A stretch of 64,000 nt of DNA from Stutzerimonas stutzeri (GTDB taxonomy: Bacteria; Pseudomonadota; Gammaproteobacteria; Pseudomonadales; Pseudomonadaceae): NCBI RefSeq assembly GCF_024448955.1, contig NZ_JAMOIH010000003.1, positions 124,001 through 188,000 of the forward strand. Reading direction: 5' to 3'. Under the pieces are notes generated by a model that worked only from the letters and a program-made list of their open reading frames with translations, was not told the origin of the DNA and searched no databases. Within the stretch, counting starts at the first letter, position 1. Each line of letters begins with the position of its first letter. This document shows positions 36,977-45,297 of the stretch, piece after piece. Made by a program: the position numbers and the translations under genes.

Positions 36977-37756
36977 ATGTATTTCAACGACCTCAAGGGC
37001 AAGCGCGTCCTCATCACCGGCGCCACCATGGGTATCGGTCTGGCCACCGCCAAGGCATTTGCCCAACTCGGCGCCAAGGTCGGTATCACTGCACGCAATC
37101 GGCCGGCAAATCTCGATGCCCTTTTGACTGAGCTCAGCGCCCAAGGCGGGGAGGCGGCATTCTTCGTCGGTGATCTGAGTCGCAGTCAGGACTGCATCGA
37201 TACCGTCGCGGCTTTCGTCGAGCGTTTCGGCGGGCTTGATGTGCTGGTTAATAATGCCGGTGCGCTGTTGGAAAGGCGCGGGCTTGAGAAAATCGATGAT
37301 GCTTTTTTCGATGCCATGGTGGACGTGAATCTACGCTCGGCATTGTTGATCACTCGCGAAGCCATCCCGCACCTGCGTAAATCGGCCAAGTCCAGCGGAC
37401 AGAGCACATCGGTGATCACCACCGGCTCGATCGCCGCCTATAACGGCGGCGGCCCAGGCGCGAGCCTCTACGCTGCCTCCAAGGCCTGGCTGCACAATGT
37501 GCAGCGCAACTGGGTGCGCGAGTTCGCCAGTGACAACATCCGCTTCAACGTGGTTGCGCCGGGCACGGTGGATACCGCTTTCCATGCCGACAAGGATGAC
37601 TCCGCACGCGCCCAGGTAAATACCACCATCCCGCTCGGACGATTCGGTACGTCCGAGGAAATGGCGCCGGCTTACCTGTTCCTTGCCTCGCATGCCTGCA
37701 GCGGATATATCACGGGCCAGACGCTGGACGTGAACGGCGGCCAGGCGATGCCATGA
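36977..37756 (+). CDS. SDR-family dehydrogenase of the dgo/tct cluster
   Basis: The 259-residue classical SDR has the NAD(P) motif TGATMGIGLA, the NNAG motif (LVNNAGALL), the Ser in TTGSIAAYNG, the catalytic Tyr and Lys in SLYAASKAWLHN, and NVVAPGTVDT. An Arg after the glycine motif (TARNRP) hints at NADP preference. It probably oxidises or reduces a sugar or keto-sugar acid that feeds 2-keto-3-deoxy-galactonate. No galactonate dehydratase is encoded nearby, so the true step is open; galactose dehydrogenase or a keto-acid reductase are the leading options. Confidence 0.82.
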   Translation: MYFNDLKGKRVLITGATMGIGLATAKAFAQLGAKVGITARNRPANLDALLTELSAQGGEAAFFVGDLSRSQDCIDTVAAFVERFGGLDVLVNNAGALLERRGLEKIDDAFFDAMVDVNLRSALLITREAIPHLRKSAKSSGQSTSVITTGSIAAYNGGGPGASLYAASKAWLHNVQRNWVREFASDNIRFNVVAPGTVDTAFHADKDDSARAQVNTTIPLGRFGTSEEMAPAYLFLASHACSGYITGQTLDVNGGQAMP

Positions 37757-37766
37757 GGAGCGAGCG

Positions 37767-38204
37767 ATGAATACTCAGGTTGCTGCACCTCCGCTGGCCT
37801 ACGGGCCGCCCATCAGTCTGGAGACGGCCAGCCGCGTCGTCGAAGCCGCACGTGCACATGCGCAGGCCAACGGCTGGGCGATGGTCATCGCCGTGACCGA
37901 CGCCGGTGGTCATCTGGTTCTGCTGCAGCGGATGGATCACGCCACGCACGGCAGCGTCGAGGTGGCCCAACGCAAGGCGGCCACCGCGGCGGCCTTCAAG
38001 CGCGCCACCAAGGGTTTCGAGGAAACGCTCGCCAGCGGCGGGGCGACGTTGCGGCTACTGTCGATGCATAACGCCATCCTCATGGATGGCGGCATCCCGT
38101 TGATCGAAGACGGCCGGGTGGTTGGTGCCATCGGGGTTTCTGGCATGCACCCGAGCCAGGACGGTCAGGTCGCCGAAGCAGGCGCCCATGTGCTGAACGG
38201 CTGA
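37767..38204 (+). CDS. GlcG/HbpS-like protein of the dgo/tct cluster
   Basis: The 145-residue product is a single GlcG/HbpS domain: SLETASRVVEAARAHAQANGW, VTDAGGHLVLLQRMDHA, KAATAAAFKRATK, GGIPLIEDGRVVGAIGVSGM. It resembles GlcG at 44776 in motif order, but has an extra N-terminal segment and no signal peptide. HbpS-type proteins bind haem in some actinobacteria; the GlcG role is unknown. Ten bases separate it from the SDR. It is the last gene of the operon, which ends at a terminator. Confidence 0.85.
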   Translation: MNTQVAAPPLAYGPPISLETASRVVEAARAHAQANGWAMVIAVTDAGGHLVLLQRMDHATHGSVEVAQRKAATAAAFKRATKGFEETLASGGATLRLLSMHNAILMDGGIPLIEDGRVVGAIGVSGMHPSQDGQVAEAGAHVLNG

Positions 38205-38217
38205 GTCCTGCGTGGTG

Positions 38218-38254
38218 AAAGGCCCGTCCCGGCAGCGCCGCGACGGGCTTTCTT
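38218..38254 (+). terminator. terminator of the dgo/tct operon
   Basis: AAAGGCCCGTC pairs with GACGGGCTTTC across a 13-base loop, followed by TT. It stands between convergent operons and can serve ubiA as well, since A-rich and T-rich flanks exist on both sides. Confidence 0.75.
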
Positions 38255-39146
38255 ATATGCGGGTCGCGTAGTCGAGGATGATGCCGAGGAGGATCGCCAG
38301 CCCGGCCCAATGGTTATGCAGGAACGCCTTGAAGCAAACCTGCGGCTTGCGCGAGCGGGTTTTCCAGAATTCCCAGGCGAAGCAGGCGGCGGCGATGGTC
38401 AGGCCCAGGTGGAACCACTGGCCGAGTTCGAAGCGCACACCAGCGAGAATCAGACAGAGCAGCGCCAGCCCTTGCAGCGTGAGGATGATGATCCGGTCGG
38501 CCTCGCCGAAGAGGATGGCGGTGGATTTGATGCCGATCTTCAGGTCATCCTCGCGGTCGGCCATGGCGTAATAGGTGTCATAGCCCACGGTCCAGACCAC
38601 GTTGGCGATGAACAGCAACCAGGCTTCCGGCGGCAGGCTACCGGTTTCGGCGGTGAAGGCCATCAGCATGCCCCAGGAAAACGCAGCGCCCAGCACGACC
38701 TGCGGGTAGTAGGTGTAGCGCTTCATGAAGGGATAGAGCGCGGCGACGCCGAGGGCGCCGAAAGACAGCCAGACGGTTGCCGCATTGGTCAGCAACACCA
38801 GGACGAAGCTAAGGGCCACGAGCACTGCGAACAGAATCCAGGCTTCTTTCGACGTGACCTTGCCGGTCGCCAGGGGGCGGCCCTTGGTGCGGCTGACATG
38901 GCCGTCGAAATTGCGATCGGCGAAGTCGTTGATCACGCAGCCGGCAGCACGCATCAGGATTACGCCGAGCACGAAGATCACCACATTCTTCACGCTGGGC
39001 GAGCCTTCGCCGGCGATCCACAACGCCCAGAGCGTCGGCCAGAGCAGCAGGTAGGTGCCGATAGGGCGTTCCAGGCGCATCAGCTGGATGAAATCCCAGG
39101 CGCGCGGGTGCAGGCGATTGCTCGATTGCAGAAGCTTCTGATACAT
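38253..39146 (-). CDS. ubiA: 4-hydroxybenzoate octaprenyltransferase
   Basis: UbiA attaches the polyprenyl tail to 4-hydroxybenzoate in the inner membrane, the second step of ubiquinone synthesis. The 297-residue product has about eight helices and both aspartate-rich motifs, NDFADRNFD and AMADREDD, that bind Mg-prenyl diphosphate. The ATG at 39146 matches the conserved N-terminus ([19 protein letters not shown]). ubiC lies just upstream on the same strand. The stop overlaps the shared terminator. Confidence 0.96.
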   Translation of the reverse strand: MYQKLLQSSNRLHPRAWDFIQLMRLERPIGTYLLLWPTLWALWIAGEGSPSVKNVVIFVLGVILMRAAGCVINDFADRNFDGHVSRTKGRPLATGKVTSKEAWILFAVLVALSFVLVLLTNAATVWLSFGALGVAALYPFMKRYTYYPQVVLGAAFSWGMLMAFTAETGSLPPEAWLLFIANVVWTVGYDTYYAMADREDDLKIGIKSTAILFGEADRIIILTLQGLALLCLILAGVRFELGQWFHLGLTIAAACFAWEFWKTRSRKPQVCFKAFLHNHWAGLAILLGIILDYATRI

Positions 39147-39187
39147 CGGCGGTCTCCTAACGAAATGGTGGTTTTGACTGCCGCTGT

Positions 39188-39727
39188 TCAGCGATCTTGC
39201 TGCGCCGTCAGCCACAGGGCAGGCAGGAATATCTCGGCGACAAGAACGCCCAGTTGCCCTCGGCTGAAACGCGAACGCCGCGCCCAAAGCTGCGGCTGGC
39301 GACAGTCTCCGGGCAGCCAGGCTTCGGGATAGCGCGTGGTTTCCAGCGGACCTCGGGCGAAGGCTTGATCGCTGAACAGCAGTTCGCCCAATGAGCGGCT
39401 GCCCAGTTGCTGCAGGTCGAAGCCTGAGTCTTCCAACGCGCTGCGCGCCGCCACGCTGCGGGCGAACACCCAAGGCTCGCCGTGCCCGCGCAGGTAAACC
39501 TCGCGCACCCAGCCCTGGCTACCCGACGTCACGCCCAGCGCCGCGCATTCGTCGTCGCGCAGGGTCTGCCAGCCTTCGTCCAGCGGCGTCACGCTGAAGG
39601 CGCCTTCGGCCAGTAGCGTGAGGCGACGGGTCAGCGAACCCTTGTCGACATAGAGCCAGTCATGATGCAGCGGATCGAGCGGTGCGGGCAGTTGGTCGGC
39701 GGTCAGCCAGTCGTGAGATTCGGACAC
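39188..39727 (-). CDS. ubiC: chorismate lyase
   Basis: UbiC converts chorismate into 4-hydroxybenzoate and pyruvate, the entry to ubiquinone. The product of about 179 residues has [10 protein letters not shown], the [10 protein letters not shown] segment with its product-binding Arg, and RSLGELLF...YPEAWLPG. The longer frame to 39865 would add 46 residues read from a repeat tract (39780-39850) that are absent from relatives, so I place the start at the GTG at 39727 ([13 protein letters not shown]). No good ribosome site is visible there, so the exact start is uncertain. Confidence 0.85.
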   Translation of the reverse strand: MSESHDWLTADQLPAPLDPLHHDWLYVDKGSLTRRLTLLAEGAFSVTPLDEGWQTLRDDECAALGVTSGSQGWVREVYLRGHGEPWVFARSVAARSALEDSGFDLQQLGSRSLGELLFSDQAFARGPLETTRYPEAWLPGDCRQPQLWARRSRFSRGQLGVLVAEIFLPALWLTAQQDR

Positions 39728-39779
39728 AGGCGATAGTAGGCGCGGTTCAAGAAAGGCGGGGAGTCTAGCATGGGGGGTG

Positions 39780-39850
39780 AGGAGCAGCTTCAAGCCACGA
39801 GCCTCAAGCTGCAAGCCAAAGCAAGCAGGGGCTCTCTTGTGGCTTGCCGC
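39780..39850. repeat. REP-like inverted tract between ubiC and glcC
   Basis: Short repeated units (AGCTTCAAGCC, CCTCAAGCTGCAAGCC) and an inverted pair (CAAGCCAAAGCAAGC with GTGGCTTGCCGCTGCTT) lie between ubiC and the end of glcC. Similar units are at 16855. It is probably a degenerate intergenic repeat. Confidence 0.5.
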
Positions 39851-39855
39851 TGCTT

Positions 39856-40626
39856 TTAGGTCCACCCCTCCAGCCGCATCGTCGCGCGCACCAGTCGCTG
39901 CTCTTCCTGTTCGATTTCCTTGAGGTTGTCGCGAATGCTATGGATGTGGTCGCGGGCGGCGCGTTGGGCTTGGTCCGGCAGGCGTTCGGTGATGGCATGA
40001 AATAACCGCGAATGCTGCCGGTCGATCTGCCGCTTCTGCATGGGGCGATGGTAGAGGTTGTTCACCGAGGCGAAGACGGTGGAGAGCATCAGGTCGGTCA
40101 ACGACTGCAGCGTGTGCACCAGCACCGGATTGTGCGAGGCCTCGCTGACCGCCAAGTGGAAGGCGTGATCGAGGCGCGCATGCTCGCGTGGGTCGCCGCC
40201 TTCCTCGGTATGCGCGGCGAGCATTTCCTCGTAGCGCCGGCGCAGCAGAATGAAATCGGCGTCAGTGCCGCGCAGCGCCGCCAATCGTGCCGACTCGCCT
40301 TCCAGCAGGGCACGGACTTCGAGCAGGTCGAACAACGTGCGCGGCTGTGAGTTGAACAGGTGCATCAGCGGGCTGGCATCCTGTTCGCCGGACAGTTTGG
40401 CGACGTGCGAACCGCGGCCCTGCGCGGTCTCGATGATGCCGCGCCCGCGCAGCACGCGCAGTCCTTCGCGCAGAGCCGAGCGCGAGATGCCGAGCTTTTC
40501 GCACAGCCGGCGCTCCGATGGCAGCGTCTGACCGACCTTGAGCACGCCATCGACGATCAAGCGTTCGATCCGCTCGGCGACCACGTCGGCCAGCTGGCGG
40601 CGTTCCTGGGTATTTTCGATCAGCAT
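39856..40626 (-). CDS. glcC: GntR-FCD regulator of glycolate use
   Basis: GlcC controls the glycolate oxidase operon. The 256-residue product has an N-terminal GntR winged helix (LKVGQTLPSERRLCEKLGISRSALREGLRVL, split here over residues 30-60) and a C-terminal FCD domain (RALLEGESARLAAL, DHAFHLAVSEAS and a conserved HxxxH-type metal/effector site). The gene diverges from glcD with 233 bases between starts that hold two identical palindromic operators. The effector is expected to be glycolate. Whether it also acts as an activator, as in E. coli, cannot be read here. Confidence 0.92.
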   Translation of the reverse strand: MLIENTQERRQLADVVAERIERLIVDGVLKVGQTLPSERRLCEKLGISRSALREGLRVLRGRGIIETAQGRGSHVAKLSGEQDASPLMHLFNSQPRTLFDLLEVRALLEGESARLAALRGTDADFILLRRRYEEMLAAHTEEGGDPREHARLDHAFHLAVSEASHNPVLVHTLQSLTDLMLSTVFASVNNLYHRPMQKRQIDRQHSRLFHAITERLPDQAQRAARDHIHSIRDNLKEIEQEEQRLVRATMRLEGWT

Positions 40627-40639
40627 GGGGGCTCCTCAT

Positions 40640-40652
40640 CTGGTAGGACCAG
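40640..40652. promoter_or_regulatory. GlcC operator 1
   Basis: CTGGTAGGACCAG is an inverted repeat CTGGT/ACCAG with a 3-base spacer, the FadR/FCD-type TGGTNNNACCA layout. It lies 14 bases upstream of the glcC ATG, overlapping its likely leader, so binding would also repress glcC itself. It is identical to the site at 40748. Confidence 0.72.
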
Positions 40653-40747
40653 TTTGGCCAAAGTCTAACGCTGATCTTAGGAAAAAAGCGCAAACCGCCG
40701 ATATCCGGGCGTTCTGGCTAGATACATCGAGATCCCCTCGGAAGAAA

Positions 40748-40760
40748 CTGGTAGGACCAG
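40748..40760. promoter_or_regulatory. GlcC operator 2
   Basis: An identical CTGGTAGGACCAG, 108 bases from operator 1 and 100 bases upstream of the glcD ATG, placed to control the glcDEFG promoter. The 108-bp spacing is about ten helical turns, suitable for looping between two regulator dimers. Confidence 0.72.
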
Positions 40761-40859
40761 TGGTTTTGTCGATGGACGAAGGGGTGGGGCGGGCCGATGA
40801 TGCGGCAAACCACCGCAGCTGGCCGTGCTGGCGGTGCACAACGAGAGCATCCGACTGCC

Positions 40860-42359
40860 ATGAATATTCTCTACGACGAACGCGTCGATGGTGAACTGCC
40901 CAAAGTTGACAAGGCGGCACTGCTCGCCGAGTTGCAGGCGCAACTGCCCGACATGGACATTCTCCATCGCGGCGAAGACCTGAAGCCTTATGAGTGCGAT
41001 GGCCTGTCCGCCTACCGCACCACGCCGATGCTGGTGGTATTGCCCGAGCGCATCGAGGAGGTCGAAACCCTGCTGAAAATCGCTCACAAGCGTGGCGTGC
41101 CGGTGGTCGCTCGTGGCGCCGGGACCGGTCTGTCCGGCGGTGCGCTGCCGCTGGAGCAGGGCATCCTGCTGGTCATGGCGCGTTTCAACAAGATTCTTGA
41201 AGTCGACCCGGCCGGTCGCTTCGCCCGTGTTCAGCCCGGCGTGCGCAACCTGGCGATTTCCCAGGCCGCGGCGCCCTTCGACCTTTACTACGCGCCCGAT
41301 CCGTCTTCGCAGATCGCCTGCTCCATCGGCGGCAACGTCGCCGAGAACGCCGGCGGCGTGCACTGCCTGAAATACGGCCTGACCGTGCACAACCTGCTCA
41401 AGGTGGACATCCTCACTGTCGAAGGCGAGCGCATGACGCTGGGCTCCGACGCGCTGGATTCTCCTGGCTTCGACCTGCTGGCGCTGTTCACCGGTTCCGA
41501 AGGCATGCTCGGTATCGTCACCGAGGTGACGGTCAAGCTGCTGCCCAAACCGCAGGTGGCCAAGGTGCTGCTGGCGGCGTTCGACTCGGTGGAGAAGGCC
41601 GGCCGCGCGGTGGGCGACATCATCGCTGCGGGCATCATTCCCGGCGGGCTGGAGATGATGGACAACCTGTCGATCCGTGCCGCCGAAGATTTTATCCACG
41701 CCGGCTATCCGGTAGATGCCGAGGCGATTCTGCTCTGTGAACTGGATGGCGTCGAAGCTGATGTGGTCGATGACTGCGCGCGCGTCAGCGAGGTCTTGAA
41801 GCTGGCCGGCGCCACCGAAGTGCGCCAGGCGCGCGACGAGGCGGAGCGGGCCAAATTCTGGGCCGGACGCAAGAATGCCTTCCCGGCCGTCGGGCGGATT
41901 TCGCCAGACTACTACTGCATGGACGGCACCATTCCGCGCCGCGAATTGCCGGGCGTGCTCAAAGGTATTTCGGACCTGTCCGACGAATATGGCCTGCGCG
42001 TGGCCAACGTATTCCACGCCGGCGACGGCAATATGCACCCGCTGATCCTCTTCGATGCCAACACCGAAGGCGAGCTAGAACGCGCCGAAGCGCTCGGCGG
42101 CAAGATTCTTGAACTCTGCGTGAAGGTCGGCGGCTCGATCACCGGCGAGCATGGCGTCGGCCGCGAGAAGATCAACCAGATGTGCGCCCAGTTCAATGCG
42201 GACGAGCTGACCCTGTTTCACGCCGTGAAAGCGGCGTTCGATCCCAGCGGGCTGCTCAATCCCGGCAAGAACATTCCGACGCTGCATCGCTGCGCCGAAT
42301 TCGGCGGCATGCACATCCACAACGGCGAGCTGCCTTTCCCCGAACTGGAGCGCTTCTGA
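40860..42359 (+). CDS. glcD: glycolate oxidase subunit GlcD
   Basis: GlcD is the FAD-containing catalytic subunit that oxidises glycolate to glyoxylate. The 499-residue product has the FAD domain (RGAGTGLSGGALP, SIGGNVAENAGGVH) and the oxidase C-terminal domain with FHAGDGNMHPLI and TGEHGVGREK. The ATG at 40860 matches the MNILYDERVDGELP start of relatives. It is the first gene of the operon and overlaps glcE by one base (TGATG). It is a paralogue of the dehydrogenase at 3566. Confidence 0.97.
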   Translation: MNILYDERVDGELPKVDKAALLAELQAQLPDMDILHRGEDLKPYECDGLSAYRTTPMLVVLPERIEEVETLLKIAHKRGVPVVARGAGTGLSGGALPLEQGILLVMARFNKILEVDPAGRFARVQPGVRNLAISQAAAPFDLYYAPDPSSQIACSIGGNVAENAGGVHCLKYGLTVHNLLKVDILTVEGERMTLGSDALDSPGFDLLALFTGSEGMLGIVTEVTVKLLPKPQVAKVLLAAFDSVEKAGRAVGDIIAAGIIPGGLEMMDNLSIRAAEDFIHAGYPVDAEAILLCELDGVEADVVDDCARVSEVLKLAGATEVRQARDEAERAKFWAGRKNAFPAVGRISPDYYCMDGTIPRRELPGVLKGISDLSDEYGLRVANVFHAGDGNMHPLILFDANTEGELERAEALGGKILELCVKVGGSITGEHGVGREKINQMCAQFNADELTLFHAVKAAFDPSGLLNPGKNIPTLHRCAEFGGMHIHNGELPFPELERF

Positions 42360-43417
42360 TGACGGTTTCATTCGACGCCAGCGAGCAGCTGCTGGAGCAG
42401 GTCAACCAGGCGTTGGCCGCAAACACCCCGCTGCGTATACAGGGCGGCGGCAGCAAGGCGCATATCGGTCGTCCGGTCGAGGGCGCGCTGCTGGATACCC
42501 GCGCCCATCGCGGCATCGTTACCTACGATCCGACCGAACTGGTGATCACGGTGCGTGCTGGCACGCCGCTGGCTGAACTGGAAGCGGCCCTCGACGAAGC
42601 CGGGCAGATGCTGCCCTGCGAGCCGCCGCATTTCGCCGAAGGCGCCACCGTCGGCGGAATGATCGCCGCTGGATTGTCCGGTCCGCGCCGCCCATGGAGC
42701 GGCTCGGTACGCGATTTCGTATTGGGTACGCGGGTGATCACCGGTCACGGCAAGCACCTGCGCTTCGGCGGCGAGGTGATGAAGAACGTCGCCGGCTACG
42801 ACCTGTCGCGCCTGATGGCTGGCAGCTTCGGCTGCCTCGGCGTGCTCACCGAAGTCTCGCTGAAAGTCCTGCCAAAACCGCGTCTGTGCCGCAGCCTGCT
42901 GGTCGAGATGCCGGTTGATCGCGCCTTGCTCAAACTCGCCGAATGGGGTCAGCAACCGGTGCCGATCACCGCGGCGAGCCATGACGGCCAAGCGCTGCAT
43001 CTACGCCTGGAAGGTGGCGAAGGTTCAGTCAATGCCGCTTGCGACCGCATTGGCGGTGAAGCCCTGGATACCGGCTATTGGAATGATTTGCGCGAACAGC
43101 GCCTGAGCTTCTTCGGCGATGCGCGGCCGCTGTGGCGCCTGTCGCTGCCAACCAACACGCCTGTACTGGCGCTGCCTGGTGAACAACTGATCGACTGGGC
43201 GGGCGCGCAACGCTGGCTGAAATCCGATGCCGATGCGCAGACCATCCGCGCCATCGCAGGCGAAGCTGGCGGTCACGCCATCGGCTTCACCGCCGGTGCC
43301 ACCGCTAGCCCGTTCCAGCCATTGAGCGAACCGCTGCTGCGTTACCACCGCCAGTTGAAGACGCAACTCGACCCGCAGGGGATCTTCAACCCCGGCCGTA
43401 TGTATTCCGAGGTCTGA
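42359..43417 (+). CDS. glcE: glycolate oxidase subunit GlcE
   Basis: GlcE is the second FAD-binding subunit of glycolate oxidase. The 352-residue product has only the FAD domain core (RIQGGGSKAHIGRPVEG, GATVGGMIAAGLSGPRRPWSGS) and ends with LDPQGIFNPGRMY. It works in a membrane-associated complex with GlcD and GlcF. Its ATG overlaps the glcD stop and glcF begins one base after its own stop, so translation of the three is coupled. Confidence 0.96.
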   Translation: MTVSFDASEQLLEQVNQALAANTPLRIQGGGSKAHIGRPVEGALLDTRAHRGIVTYDPTELVITVRAGTPLAELEAALDEAGQMLPCEPPHFAEGATVGGMIAAGLSGPRRPWSGSVRDFVLGTRVITGHGKHLRFGGEVMKNVAGYDLSRLMAGSFGCLGVLTEVSLKVLPKPRLCRSLLVEMPVDRALLKLAEWGQQPVPITAASHDGQALHLRLEGGEGSVNAACDRIGGEALDTGYWNDLREQRLSFFGDARPLWRLSLPTNTPVLALPGEQLIDWAGAQRWLKSDADAQTIRAIAGEAGGHAIGFTAGATASPFQPLSEPLLRYHRQLKTQLDPQGIFNPGRMYSEV

Positions 43418-43418
43418 T

Positions 43419-44636
43419 ATGCAAACCAATCTCAGCGAAGCCGCGAAGAAGCTGCCGCGTGCCGAGGAAGCCGAGAGCATTCTGCGTTCTTGCGTGCACT
43501 GTGGTTTCTGTAACGCCACTTGCCCGACCTATCAGCTGCTCGGCGACGAGCTGGACGGTCCGCGCGGGCGCATCTATCTGATGAAGCAGATGTTCGAAGG
43601 CGGCGAAGTCACCGAAAGCACGCAGACGCACCTGGATCGTTGCCTGACCTGCCGCAACTGCGAGACCACCTGCCCGTCCGGCGTCCAGTACCACAACCTG
43701 CTGGATATCGGTCGTGACTTCATGGAACAGCAAGTTCAGCGCTCAGCGGGTGAACGCTTGCTACGCACCGGTCTGCGCAACGTGATACCGCGTCCGGGCC
43801 TGTTCAAGGCGCTGCTTGGCGCCGGCAATGCACTGCGACCGCTGATGCCGGCCACGCTGCGCTCGCACATGCCGCGCCAGGTTACCCCGGCCAAGCCGCG
43901 CCCGCAGGTCATGCATGCACGTCGCGTGCTGATGCTCGAAGGCTGCGTACAGCCGAGCTTGTCGCCGAACACCAATGCCGCTACCGCACGGGTGCTCGAT
44001 CGGCTCGGTATCAGCGTCAGCGCGGCACGTGAAGCCGGGTGCTGCGGCGCCGTGGATTACCACCTGAACGCCCAGCAGGCCGGGCTAGACCGTGCCCGAC
44101 GCAACATCGACGCCTGGTGGCCCGCCATTGAAGGCGGCGCCGAAGCCATCGTGCAGACGGCGAGTGGTTGCGGTGCCTTCATCAAGGATTATGGCCATCT
44201 GCTGCGGGATGACCCGGCTTACGCGGTCAAGGCTGCCCGAGTCAGTGCGTTGGCCAAGGACCTGGTGGAGGTCATGCGCAGCGCCGAACTCGAGCGGCTG
44301 AACGTCAAGGCCGACAAGCGTATGGCGTTCCATTGCCCCTGCACCTTGCAACATGCACAAAAGCTGAATGGCGCGGTCGAAGACGTGCTCAGCCGACTGG
44401 GCTTCCAGCTCACCGCCGTACCGGACGCACATCTGTGCTGCGGTTCGGCGGGCAGCTACTCGATCACCCAGCCTGAACTTTCCAAGCAGTTGCGCGACAA
44501 CAAGCTGACCGCGCTGGAAAGCGGCAAGCCGGAAGTCATCGTCACCGCCAACATCGGCTGCCAGACTCACCTCGATGGTGCCGGCCGTACACCGGTGCGG
44601 CACTGGATCGAGATCGTCGAGGAGGCGATGCAGTAA
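43419..44636 (+). CDS. glcF: glycolate oxidase iron-sulfur subunit GlcF
   Basis: GlcF carries electrons from the flavin subunits to the quinone pool. The 405-residue product has two 4Fe-4S motifs (CVHCGFCNATCP and CLTCRNCETTCP) and two CCG-type domains (EGCVQP...AGCCGAVD and CPCTLQHAQ...LCCGSAGSY). All cysteines expected are present. A REP pair separates it from glcG, 10 bases after the stop. Confidence 0.97.
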   Translation: MQTNLSEAAKKLPRAEEAESILRSCVHCGFCNATCPTYQLLGDELDGPRGRIYLMKQMFEGGEVTESTQTHLDRCLTCRNCETTCPSGVQYHNLLDIGRDFMEQQVQRSAGERLLRTGLRNVIPRPGLFKALLGAGNALRPLMPATLRSHMPRQVTPAKPRPQVMHARRVLMLEGCVQPSLSPNTNAATARVLDRLGISVSAAREAGCCGAVDYHLNAQQAGLDRARRNIDAWWPAIEGGAEAIVQTASGCGAFIKDYGHLLRDDPAYAVKAARVSALAKDLVEVMRSAELERLNVKADKRMAFHCPCTLQHAQKLNGAVEDVLSRLGFQLTAVPDAHLCCGSAGSYSITQPELSKQLRDNKLTALESGKPEVIVTANIGCQTHLDGAGRTPVRHWIEIVEEAMQ

Positions 44637-44646
44637 CCCGAAACCC

Positions 44647-44731
44647 GTAGGAGCGAGGGGGACGCCGAGTCCTTGCTCGCGAATAACCGCAGCTCGGAGT
44701 CCCGTCGGTTTGCGAGCAAGCTCGCTCCTAC
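44647..44731. repeat. GTAG-headed REP pair (family B, copy 1)
   Basis: GTAGGAGCGAG and its inverted partner CTCGCTCCTAC enclose a loop with TTGCTCGCGAATA and GCGAGCAAG arms. This is the Pseudomonas REP of the GAGCGAGCTTGCTCGC type. It lies inside the glc operon between glcF and glcG and can stabilise upstream mRNA. Confidence 0.8.
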
Positions 44732-44775
44732 ACAACAGTTGCGCCGTGACGCAGACCCATTCGACAGGAGAACAC

Positions 44776-45180
44776 ATGAAAACCAAAGCCATGCTGACCC
44801 AGACCGAAGTAACCGCCATCCTCGCCGCCGCCCGCGCAGAAGCGCAGAACAACGGCTGGGCCGTGACCATCGTCGTCGCGGACGACGGCGGCCATCCGCT
44901 GGGCCTGGAGCGTCTCGACGGCTGTGCGCCGGTCGCCAGCTACATCGCCACCGAGAAGGCGCGCAGCGCCGCCATCGGTCGTCGCGAAACCAAAGGATAT
45001 GAGGACATGGTCAATGGCGGCCGCAACGCCTTCCTGTCCGCGCCGGTGGTCTGCTCGCTGGAAGGCGGCGTGCCGGTGATCGTCGATGGCCAGGTAATCG
45101 GCTCGGTGGGTGTTTCCGGCGTGACCGCCACCCAGGACGCCCAGGTAGCCAAGGCCGGCGTCGCGGCCGTCAGCAACTGA
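44776..45180 (+). CDS. glcG: GlcG protein of the glycolate operon
   Basis: The 134-residue cytosolic product is a single GlcG/HbpS domain (LTQTEVTAILAAARAEAQNN, VADDGGHPLGLERLDG, ARSAAIGRRETKGYE, GGVPVIVDGQVIGSVGVSG). Its role in glycolate metabolism is unknown; it is not needed for oxidase activity in E. coli studies as I recall. A good ribosome site, GACAGGAGAACAC, precedes the ATG at 44776. It is related to the protein at 37767, so the window holds two paralogues in different catabolic operons. Confidence 0.93.
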   Translation: MKTKAMLTQTEVTAILAAARAEAQNNGWAVTIVVADDGGHPLGLERLDGCAPVASYIATEKARSAAIGRRETKGYEDMVNGGRNAFLSAPVVCSLEGGVPVIVDGQVIGSVGVSGVTATQDAQVAKAGVAAVSN

Positions 45181-45297
45181 ACAAGGACTAGCCAGCGTAA
45201 GCGCTGACGGCCGGGAGCTGCGGGCGAGTGAGTCGCTCGCCGAACCGGCTGTCAGCGGCTACCCGGCAAGGGTCGGTAACGAACAGAGAGGTTTGTC

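Noticed and set aside
39728-39865. N-terminal extension of ubiC
   Set aside because: It would be encoded by intergenic repeat units and is absent from the family N-terminus.
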